Assembly (NCBI GenBank): GCA_905214725.1 | Contig: CAJMNH010000002.1 | Span: forward strand, 174,676 to 238,675 | Source: an uncultured bacterium | GTDB taxonomy: Bacteria > Bacteroidota > Bacteroidia > Bacteroidales > Rikenellaceae | Length of the DNA: 64,000 nt | Direction: 5' to 3' | In this document: piece by piece, positions 57,521-64,000 of the stretch | Numbering within the stretch: the first letter of the stretch is position 1 | Layout of the letters: each line of letters starts with the position of its first letter | Translations under genes and position numbers: made by a program | The notes under the pieces: generated by a model | What the model was told of the DNA's origin: nothing | Databases searched by the model: none | The model's input: the letters and a program-made list of their open reading frames with translations, nothing else

Positions 57521-59191
57521 TCACTTCGCCGGAACGATCAGGATATTGTCGAGGAACCAGCGGTTGGCCGGCGATGCCTGCGCGGCGATGAATTCGATCG
57601 CTGTTTCTGCCGTCGCGCCGTCGACACGCACCGAATAGGACTTCATCTCGAACTTCTCGCTGATGCGCATCTTCAACTCCTTCTGTCCCTCGATCGTACC
57701 CGGTCCTACGACCACGACCTTGATTTCGGGATTGTCGCTCGGCGTAGCCGACGAAACGTCTTCCCACCAACTGCAAGCCTCGAAGCTCACCGTCAGATTG
57801 GTCGCAGCCGTCAGTTTTTCCAGCGGCGGCGTCTGGATCCAGCCTGCGGCCGATCCGGTACCCATCTTGAGCATGCCCGTCGCGCCGTAAACCGAGTTGT
57901 TGCCCGTATGTCCGGCCGCATTGTTACCGCCGACCCAGCCGTCCAGACCGATCGCCGTGCGGTAGGCCGCGCTGTGCGTCGTCCAGAGATTGGCGGCCGC
58001 AGAGTTGGCCGTACAATGTTTTTCGTAGGGCACGAAAATCTTGTCGAGCGCCTTGCCCGTCGGCGAGTCGTTCACGCCGCCGCCCCAAGCCGTATAGATA
58101 TTGTTGCCGCCGTAAGCCAGATTCCGGAAATCCTGGAACAGCACGGCGTCGGCCGGCACATCGGGTTCATCCTTCGTCGTCACGGGACACAGCTCCGTCC
58201 ACTTCGAGTCGATTTTGCCCGCATCGGCCGCCACGCCGGCCGATGGGCCGCGCTTCACGCGGAAATAATAGGTCGTCGCAGGATCGAGCGCACCGATAAT
58301 AAAGCGGTTGTAGGGATACTTCTTGTTGCCGTCCTCGCCGCTCGATACCTCGTAAGAGAACTCGCGCACCACCTTGGCGTCGTCCGCATCGGAATCCAGC
58401 AGCTGCCACGACCACTTCTTGGCACGTACCACGCTGCGGTCGTTGTCCCACTCCATGATGATCTCGTGCGAATTGGCACGGTAGACATAGAGCCCCGTGG
58501 GCGCCGCCATGCGGTTGGCCGTCTCGCTCTTCACCTCGTAGGGGCCGAAATTCTTGTCGCCGAGCTTGACGGCCACCGTGAAGATCACCTCGCCGAAGGT
58601 CGTGGGCGTACCCGTAACGGCTACGCGCGCCACGCCGCTGCCCGCATCGAGCGTCACCTCGCCCGCGGCCACCGACAGGCCGTCCGAACCCTCGCCCGAA
58701 ATTGTCGGCGTCACGGTCAGCTTCTCGCCGCCCAGCGCACGCGAATAGTTCACGGCGATATAGGTCTTCTCGACCGGTTCGTCTTTGGCCATGTCGCCCT
58801 CCAGCTCCACGCCGTCGATGCTAACCTGACCGTCTTCCTGAACAATCGTCACCTTGCGGTCGAACCCTTCGCCCGTAACGCGCAGTTCGGCGCGGCGCTC
58901 GACGCCGGCGTTACGCAACGCCTTGATTGTCACGCGCTGCGACACGACGCCCTCGTCGCCCGGCCCGCTCGTCTTGTCGAACGAAAGCCATTGGTCGCCC
59001 GTCTGATAGGTGCAATCCATCGTCCACGGCACCGTCGAACGAATCAGCAACTGTTGCTCTGACGCCTCGTAGGAAAAATCCAGTTTGTCGAAATTAGTCG
59101 CCAGACTATTGACCGCATCGTCGTCCGAGCAGCCTGCGAATGTCAGCGCCGCCAGCAGGACGACGCACATTCCTTTCAGTTTGAGTAACAT
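57521..59191 (-). CDS. BACON/Fn3-like surface lipoprotein
   Basis: A 556-aa lipoprotein; the ATG at 59191 gives MLLKLKGMCVVLLAALTFAG with the lipobox Cys behind it. Residues about 30-110 form a BACON-like module (DFSYEASEQQLLIRSTVPWT; KVTIVQEDGQ), residues about 240-340 an Fn3-like module (MAAPTGLYVYRANSHEIIME; LDPATTYYFRVKRG), and residues about 360-556 a C-terminal beta-sandwich (MLKMGTGSAAGWIQTPPL; RWFLDNILIVPAK). No active site is visible. It probably binds glycan at the surface. It is the last gene after the phosphoesterase. Confidence 0.82.
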   Translation of the reverse strand: MLLKLKGMCVVLLAALTFAGCSDDDAVNSLATNFDKLDFSYEASEQQLLIRSTVPWTMDCTYQTGDQWLSFDKTSGPGDEGVVSQRVTIKALRNAGVERRAELRVTGEGFDRKVTIVQEDGQVSIDGVELEGDMAKDEPVEKTYIAVNYSRALGGEKLTVTPTISGEGSDGLSVAAGEVTLDAGSGVARVAVTGTPTTFGEVIFTVAVKLGDKNFGPYEVKSETANRMAAPTGLYVYRANSHEIIMEWDNDRSVVRAKKWSWQLLDSDADDAKVVREFSYEVSSGEDGNKKYPYNRFIIGALDPATTYYFRVKRGPSAGVAADAGKIDSKWTELCPVTTKDEPDVPADAVLFQDFRNLAYGGNNIYTAWGGGVNDSPTGKALDKIFVPYEKHCTANSAAANLWTTHSAAYRTAIGLDGWVGGNNAAGHTGNNSVYGATGMLKMGTGSAAGWIQTPPLEKLTAATNLTVSFEACSWWEDVSSATPSDNPEIKVVVVGPGTIEGQKELKMRISEKFEMKSYSVRVDGATAETAIEFIAAQASPANRWFLDNILIVPAK

Positions 59192-59323
59192 TTTCGTAAT
59201 TTTAGTATTGATAAACATTTGAACAGTTTTCCGATCCCGTCCTCCTGTTTTTTCTTTTTCAATCGTCGTTTCCATCCGGCATGCATGCCGGCCGCCATGC
59301 GGTTCGCGCCCGCCGCTCCGAAT

Positions 59324-60865
59324 CTAATTATAGACCGGCGCCTTGGCGTCCGTAAAGTCGTCGGGCGCCGTAAAGACCGACTGCTCGTAGCGGTTGCCCC
59401 AACGATCCACGGCCACGACCTTCAACGCGGCCTTGGCGTCGTTCGGTTCGGCCACGTACATGTGTTTGCAGGGCGACTTGTAGTTGTCGCCGCGGCCCAG
59501 CACCCCGACGTGATACCCTACCGCCCAAGCGTCGGTATACTGCGTCTCGAGCCGCATCTGCTTGGTCTCCACGCCGTTTTCATAGAGCGAAACCGTCCAC
59601 TTGGGATCGGCGTTCCAGATATTGGCGATCACCGTCTTCGACGTATAGGGATAGGTGAAACCGCTGTGGGTGTCGCCGCCGCGGTGCAGGCGGATCTGGA
59701 ACGACCCTTCGTGGAGACTGGGCTTGTAGTACCAACCCGTGATCTTCGCCCCCGACACATCGTAGACCGCGTAGCCGTTGGGCGCGCCGTCGCCGTTGAG
59801 CGCCGAGTGCCAGAAGACCCCGCAGGGCGCGCCGTGAATATGCTCGTAGAGACCGCCGTCGGCGTCGGTATTGATGAAATTCTCGTTATAGTGCGTATGG
59901 CCGCACATCAGATGCGCCTCCGCATACTCCGCGAGCAGCGCCTTGACGGCCGCCATGTTGCGCGCCGTGCCGCTGCGCAGGGGAATGTGGTAGCAGAGAA
60001 CGATCATCTTCTCCTTGGGCACGAAACTCAGGTCAGCGCGCAGCCACGCGAGCTGCTCGTCCGTGAAGCCGTTGGTATACTCCGTCCCGGAGGTATACCT
60101 CACATCGTCCATGCAGACCACATGCACGTCGCCGCGGTTGAACGAATAGTCCACCGGCCCCATCGTATAGCGGAAATAGGAGACGTCGCGCGGCGTCGCA
60201 TCGTTCACCTTGTATTTATCGTGGTTGCCCGGCAGCGCGAAGACCGGAATGCCGGCCGTGCCCAACGAACGGCGCACGCCGGAGAGCAGATCGGGCTTCT
60301 CACCCGTGATATCGCCCAGCGCCACGCCGTAGCACGGCACGGTCGAAGCCGCCACCGTGCGCCGCACATCGACCATCGCTTCCCGCTCGAAACGGGTCAC
60401 CTCCTCGGCCTTGGCAGGCTGGGGGTCGCCGAGGCAGATCAGGCGGAAATTGCGTTCGACGGCCGTGAGACGTTCGAGCGTGAAATCCTGACGGATTTTC
60501 TGCTGCGAGGCATTCAATCTGACGTAAAAATCGGGATAGCCGTCGCCGCCCGTACGGATTTTGAACTCCGCGGGCGTCGAATAGTAGACATGCTCCGCCG
60601 CCGTATTGCGTTTCATTTCATAGACGCCCTTCGCGTCGGTCGAAACGCACTGATAGCCGTCGCTCACGACGACGCCTTCGACCGGATTTCCTGCCGTATC
60701 GCCGATAAAACCATAGAGCGTGCTCGACGCATCGACTTCGATCTCCTTCGGCGGGTCTTGTGGCGTCGTCGTCGAATCCTCCCCGCCGTCGCCGCCACAG
60801 GCCGCCGCGGTCAGCAACGCCAGCACGAAGGCTGCATGCCGCAATAGGGTTACATATCTTTTCAT
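59324..60865 (-). CDS. Calcineurin-like phosphoesterase lipoprotein with Bacteroidota N- and C-terminal domains
   Basis: A 513-aa lipoprotein (MKRYVTLLRHAAFVLALLTA, then AACGG). An N-terminal beta-sandwich (TLYGFIGDTAGNPVEGVVVS) precedes the phosphoesterase core with the motifs ICLGDPQPAK, ALGDITGEKPD, LPGNHDKY, LCYHIPLRS and CGHTHYNENF, and a C-terminal beta domain follows. All metal ligands are present, so it is probably active on an outside phosphoester. The open frame extends further upstream but only the ATG at 60863-60865 gives a signal peptide. It lies 8 bases past the isomerase-like gene in one operon. Confidence 0.88.
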   Translation of the reverse strand: MKRYVTLLRHAAFVLALLTAAACGGDGGEDSTTTPQDPPKEIEVDASSTLYGFIGDTAGNPVEGVVVSDGYQCVSTDAKGVYEMKRNTAAEHVYYSTPAEFKIRTGGDGYPDFYVRLNASQQKIRQDFTLERLTAVERNFRLICLGDPQPAKAEEVTRFEREAMVDVRRTVAASTVPCYGVALGDITGEKPDLLSGVRRSLGTAGIPVFALPGNHDKYKVNDATPRDVSYFRYTMGPVDYSFNRGDVHVVCMDDVRYTSGTEYTNGFTDEQLAWLRADLSFVPKEKMIVLCYHIPLRSGTARNMAAVKALLAEYAEAHLMCGHTHYNENFINTDADGGLYEHIHGAPCGVFWHSALNGDGAPNGYAVYDVSGAKITGWYYKPSLHEGSFQIRLHRGGDTHSGFTYPYTSKTVIANIWNADPKWTVSLYENGVETKQMRLETQYTDAWAVGYHVGVLGRGDNYKSPCKHMYVAEPNDAKAALKVVAVDRWGNRYEQSVFTAPDDFTDAKAPVYN

Positions 60866-60873
60866 GAAAGTTG

Positions 60874-62298
60874 TTATTTGATTTCGATCAATGGAATATC
60901 GAGCAGAAACGCGACCTTGCGCAGCGTGTCGCCCAGATGGCCCGTACCGATGGCGCAGTGGTGCGACGGGCCGGCCATGCTCCACTCCTCGATGAAACGC
61001 CGCGCTCCGCAGGCGAAGCGGTAGCGGCTGTTGGTATTGCCGATGCGGAGCGTCGGACCGGCGACCGATTCGCCCTCGGCCATCAGCAGGAAAACTCCGT
61101 CGCGGCCTTCGCAGACCGAAAGCAGCGTCACGGGGCCGTGCTTGACGCTCATCTGGATCGAAAGCCCCTTGCCGGGCTTGCCGTGGTAGAGCGGCAGCGG
61201 AACCAGCCCCACCGCCCCTTCGGCAATGGCGAAATGCGCCGGGCCGTCGTGTCCCAGCATCACGATATCGTCGTCGAAATCCAACGCATAGAACTCCGAG
61301 AAGGAGCCGCCGGCGCCCAGCAGCGAAAGAATCTTCATCGCCTGCGCGTTCTTCACCTCGCACTCGCCCGCAACGGGAACGCCCCGTCCGGTAAGCAGCG
61401 TGTTTCCTGCGATCACCGAGGTGACGATCCGCTCGTATTCATTCCCCGGAGCGCCCTCGTAATAGTAGGCCATCGCCCCCAGATCGTGCGCCGCGACCAA
61501 GCGGTCGAGCGCCACCGAGGTACGCGCGGCCCGTTGCAATTCCGACTCCTCGCACTCGGGCGACACTTCGAAGGCCGTGCGGAACTCCGCGATCTTGGCC
61601 TCGACCTCCGCGTCGGTCACCCGCTCACGCAGGGCGTGCAGTTCACACATTTCGAGCATCTCCACATGGGTTCCGAAAACGGCCGACTGACGCGTCAGGT
61701 CGGTATATACGTCGAGCATTCCGCCGTAGTAGTGCCCCAGCACGCCCAGCCGGTTGCGCCGCATACCGGCATACACCCGCGCAGCGGCGATCCACTCGCC
61801 GATCTGCCGCCAAGCGACCGGATCGTCGAGCCATCCCGTCACGAAAGCGCACCGCCGGTCGCTGCGCGCCAGCACGCTGGCGATCTCCGGCGCCGAGCAG
61901 GCCTGACAGTTGGCCAGCCACATGCCCGTCATCCTGCCGCGATCTTCCAATTCGTTGAGCCGTTCGTAATCGATGGCCGGCGTCGGTTGCAGATTGAGCA
62001 CCACCACCGGACAGCCGAGCCGCTGCACGACGGGCAGGATCGTCGACGAAAGGCAGTAGGTCGCCATATAGAGAAATACCAGATCGACCTGCTCGCGGGC
62101 GAAGAGCGAAGCCGCTTCGAGCGCGCGGGCAGGGCTGTCCACCATGCCGGCGTCCACCACCTGCGCCCCCATGTCCCGCTCCATCGTGCCGCGGATATGC
62201 GCCTGATAGCCCTTCAATTCATCGAGCAGACCGTCGAACTGACCCCAGTAGGTGTCGAGCCCCGTTCCGAACAGGCCGATTTTTACGTTGAAGTTCAT
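60874..62298 (-). CDS. L-fucose/L-arabinose isomerase-family protein
   Basis: A 474-aa cytoplasmic protein that starts [20 protein letters not shown] and resembles the AraA/FucI fold: an N-terminal Rossmann-like domain ([20 protein letters not shown]), a middle part ([19 protein letters not shown]) and a C-terminal metal-site region ([30 protein letters not shown]). It probably isomerises an aldose such as L-fucose, L-rhamnose or L-arabinose; which one cannot be told. It heads an operon with the phosphoesterase and is divergent from the AraC regulator. The ATG at 62298 is preferred to one at 62343. Confidence 0.82.
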   Translation of the reverse strand: MNFNVKIGLFGTGLDTYWGQFDGLLDELKGYQAHIRGTMERDMGAQVVDAGMVDSPARALEAASLFAREQVDLVFLYMATYCLSSTILPVVQRLGCPVVVLNLQPTPAIDYERLNELEDRGRMTGMWLANCQACSAPEIASVLARSDRRCAFVTGWLDDPVAWRQIGEWIAAARVYAGMRRNRLGVLGHYYGGMLDVYTDLTRQSAVFGTHVEMLEMCELHALRERVTDAEVEAKIAEFRTAFEVSPECEESELQRAARTSVALDRLVAAHDLGAMAYYYEGAPGNEYERIVTSVIAGNTLLTGRGVPVAGECEVKNAQAMKILSLLGAGGSFSEFYALDFDDDIVMLGHDGPAHFAIAEGAVGLVPLPLYHGKPGKGLSIQMSVKHGPVTLLSVCEGRDGVFLLMAEGESVAGPTLRIGNTNSRYRFACGARRFIEEWSMAGPSHHCAIGTGHLGDTLRKVAFLLDIPLIEIK

Positions 62299-62331
62299 AA
62301 ACCGTATAACTGTTTTCGTTTTGCAGTAACA

Positions 62332-62339
62332 CAAAAGTA
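62332..62339 (-). promoter_or_regulatory. -7 element of the isomerase operon
   Basis: On the minus strand TACTTTTG matches TAnnTTTG, 33 bases before the start. No TTTG is present at 19-20 bases, in keeping with activation by the divergent AraC regulator. Confidence 0.55.
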
Positions 62340-62465
62340 GCACGGATAGAACCCCCTCGATTTTGATTTTTGATTTAATGATTATACAAACCGGTTCCGA
62401 ACGATGCCGAAAATATAAAATTATATTACCTTTACATATGAAAACAACCTAAAACCGTTTTCCCG

Positions 62466-63386
62466 ATGGAAACATCCGCGCACATCAAGTACCTGTTCGC
62501 AAACGAACAGGACAATCGCTGGGGCGTAGTCGTCACCACGGCCGGCTACCAGATCATCGACCCCCAAGCCCCCTATCCGCCCTCGAACCATCCGGTTCGT
62601 TACCTCTTTTCGGTCGACAAGGGGCGGCGGCTCAACGAATATCAGCTCATTTACGTCTCACGCGGCGACGGCTCGTTCGTATCGGCTTCGCAAAAGGAGA
62701 CAGCGTTCGAAGGGGGGGGGAAATTCATCCTGCTCTTCCCCGGGGAGTGGCACAGCTATCATCCGTCGTCCAAAACCGGCTGGCATGAGTACTGGATCGG
62801 CTTCACCGGTTCCGACATCGACCGCAAAGTCAACGCGGGTTTTCTCGACCCGCAGCGGCCGCTTTTCAACGTCGGCTATCACGAGGAGATCATCAATCTC
62901 TACAAACTGGCGCTGAAAACCGCTCAGGAGCAGGGCAGCGGTTTCCAGCAGATTCTGGCGGGCGTCGTCAACCTGCTGCTGGGCTTCGCCTACGCCGAAC
63001 ACATGCAGACCGCGCTCGAAGACATGCAGGTCGCTTCGCAGCTCAACGAGGCGAAGATCATCATGCAGGACAATTTCAACAAGGACATCTCCTGTCAGGA
63101 GGTGGCGGCGCGCATCTGCATGAGCTACTCGCGTTTCCGCCGGCTCTTCCGGCAATACGTCGGATTCGCTCCGGCGCAATACCTGCTGGAGCTGAAAATC
63201 AATAAAAGCAAGGAGCTGCTGACCAATACGGCGCTCACCTGTCAGGAGATCGCCTTCGAAAGCGGATTCGAATACCCCTCGCACTTCAACATCGCCTTCA
63301 AGAAGAAGACGGGCATCACGCCCAACCAATACCGCGACCTGACGCAGGGCAAACTCTGCGATATTCCCGATTCACTTCATTCCTGA
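62466..63386 (+). CDS. AraC-family transcriptional regulator with a G9 tract
   Basis: A 306-aa regulator with an N-terminal cupin-like sensing domain (about 30-170; GKFILLFPGEWHSYHPSSKT, WHEYWIGFTGS) and a C-terminal double helix-turn-helix (about 200-300; ISCQEVAARICMSYSRFRRL; LTCQEIAFESGFEYPSHFNI). It is divergent from the isomerase operon and probably controls it in response to a sugar. Codons 83-85 are GGG GGG GGG (62712-62720), just before the conserved KFILLFPGEWH strand. At nine G the gene is in frame; a one-base change would remove most of the sensor and all of the DNA-binding part. The end overlaps the next gene by 15 bases. Confidence 0.92.
   Translation: METSAHIKYLFANEQDNRWGVVVTTAGYQIIDPQAPYPPSNHPVRYLFSVDKGRRLNEYQLIYVSRGDGSFVSASQKETAFEGGGKFILLFPGEWHSYHPSSKTGWHEYWIGFTGSDIDRKVNAGFLDPQRPLFNVGYHEEIINLYKLALKTAQEQGSGFQQILAGVVNLLLGFAYAEHMQTALEDMQVASQLNEAKIIMQDNFNKDISCQEVAARICMSYSRFRRLFRQYVGFAPAQYLLELKINKSKELLTNTALTCQEIAFESGFEYPSHFNIAFKKKTGITPNQYRDLTQGKLCDIPDSLHS
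62712..62720 (+). repeat. G9 homopolymer tract in the AraC regulator gene
   Basis: Nine G as three glycine codons (83-85), in frame. Confidence 0.95.
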
Positions 63387-63788
63387 CGCATCAGGCCCCA
63401 ACGCTTCAACGAAGCGCCGCGGCAGCCATATGTTCCGCATCGCCGGCGCCTCTCCGAAAAGCGGCGCGATCTGCCGCGGCGTGAAGCCTGCGATGCCGCA
63501 CCCGATTTCCGTCACCAGAAATTTCAATTCGGGATGACGACGGGCATAGGCCAGAAACTCATCGACATAGGGACGGATCGTCTCCACGCCGCCCTGCATC
63601 GTGGGAATGGCGTAACAGCGACCCGTAGGCCCCGCCCCGACGCCCCATTCCGCGCCGAAGACCGTATGCGCCAGACGAGCGGCTCCGCCGCCGTGCCAGC
63701 CCTGCAAATTGCTGCCGAAGACAAAGACCTCGCCGGATTCCAACGCCGTGATCCGATCGGGAGAGATTCGCTTTTCCATCTTGTTCAC
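63372..63788 (-). CDS. Macro-domain-like protein
   Basis: A 138-aa protein with the pattern VFVFGSNLQGWHGGGAARLA, then GPTGRCYAIPTMQG and KFLVTEIGCGIAGF, a fold seen in small macro-domain-like and phage-type proteins that may bind ADP-ribose or a similar nucleotide. No catalytic role is assured. It converges on the AraC gene with a 15-base overlap, so transcripts of the two are complementary at their ends. Upstream it has a hairpin (63800-63829) and a -7-like TATCTTTA (63829-63836). Confidence 0.75.
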   Translation of the reverse strand: MNKMEKRISPDRITALESGEVFVFGSNLQGWHGGGAARLAHTVFGAEWGVGAGPTGRCYAIPTMQGGVETIRPYVDEFLAYARRHPELKFLVTEIGCGIAGFTPRQIAPLFGEAPAMRNIWLPRRFVEALGPDASGMK

Positions 63789-63799
63789 ACGAATAATTT

Positions 63800-63829
63800 A
63801 CGTGAGTCCGGCATACGCCGAACCCACGT
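63800..63829. other. Hairpin in the 5' region of the macro-like gene
   Basis: ACGTGAGTCCGGC pairs with GCCGAACCCACGT (two mismatches) around a 4-base loop. It would form the start of the mRNA of the macro-like gene, just behind the -7-like box. Confidence 0.5.
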
Positions 63830-63840
63830 AAAGATACAAA

Positions 63841-64000
63841 CGTTTTCGATAAGCGAGGACAGAGACCGCTCGCGGGCTATGCCGAACGCAGAAAACGAAA
63901 AGATAATTAACGTTTTCGATAAGTGAGGGCAGAGACCGCTCGCGGGCTATGCCGAACGCAGAAAACGAAAAGATAATTAACGTTTTCGATAAGTGAGGGC
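63841..64000. repeat. 70-bp tandem repeat running off the window
   Basis: Copy 1 is 63841-63910, copy 2 is 63911-63980 (two base differences), and copy 3 is cut by the window end at 64000. Each unit has an inner inverted pair, CGTTTTCGATAA and GAAAACGAAAAG. Blocks such as GGCTATGCCGA recall the 74-bp repeat at 8896. Confidence 0.92.

Noticed and set aside
60866..61363. Upstream extension of the phosphoesterase frame
   Set aside because: It overlaps the isomerase-like gene out of frame and has Arg-rich shadow composition; the lipoprotein start at 60865 is clear.
63841..64000. CRISPR array
   Set aside because: Direct tandem repeat with no unique spacers.

Overview
The window is a piece of a Bacteroidota chromosome of fairly high GC content, most likely Rikenellaceae and probably Alistipes. 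The evidence is three SusC/SusD pairs, BACON, FISUMP and fimbrillin-like surface lipoproteins, an ECF sigma factor with a FecR anti-sigma factor, three thioredoxin-fold lipoproteins with DUF4369-type N-termini, and promoters of the Bacteroides type (-33 TTTG, spacer of 19-20, -7 TAnnTTTG). The species call is inference; no rRNA is present.

Layout. 1-7642: the end of a secreted protein, queG, an acyl-CoA synthetase, a leader ORF with a fimbrillin-like lipoprotein, and a TPR protein. 7814-18026: housekeeping genes (tadA, aspS, rarA, clpC) with a broken phosphoethanolamine-transferase-like gene among them. 18319-23931: coaD, lpxD, three tandem TlpA-like lipoproteins and ruvC. 24345-31732: SusC, SusD, a zinc-metallohydrolase lipoprotein and a DUF4302-type lipoprotein. 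32074-33099: tRNA-Arg(ACG) and an ECF sigma factor. 33620-43881 (minus): FecR, SusC with an STN domain, SusD, a BACON/FISUMP lipoprotein, a glycerophosphodiesterase and an S1/P1 nuclease. 44912-49012 (minus): glpABC. 49248-62298 (minus): an L-fucose/L-arabinose-isomerase-like protein, a calcineurin-like phosphoesterase, a BACON/Fn3 lipoprotein, then SusC, SusD and a GH106-like glycosidase, with a divergent AraC regulator at 62466-63386. The window ends in a macro-like gene and a 70-bp tandem repeat.

How the parts fit. The middle block can be read as glycerophosphodiester use: import, GDPD release of glycerol-3-phosphate, and oxidation by GlpABC. The right block looks like a locus for a rhamnose- or fucose-containing glycan under the AraC regulator. 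The left SusCD operon carries a surface metallohydrolase.

Main discovery. By eye I count about 25 runs of five G or C, none of six, seven or eight, and six of exactly nine. The six lie in a surface-protein gene, a leader ORF before a fimbrillin-like lipoprotein, the phosphoethanolamine-transferase-like gene (where nine leaves it out of frame), the -33 region of a SusCD promoter, an intergenic spot, and the AraC regulator. This looks like a dispersed poly-G phase-variation system for the cell envelope. Two other signals stand out: inverted copies of an approximately 250-300-bp repeat flank an 11-kb segment whose inversion would put the ECF sigma gene next to FecR-SusC-SusD, and a 74-bp tandem repeat carries one promoter per unit.
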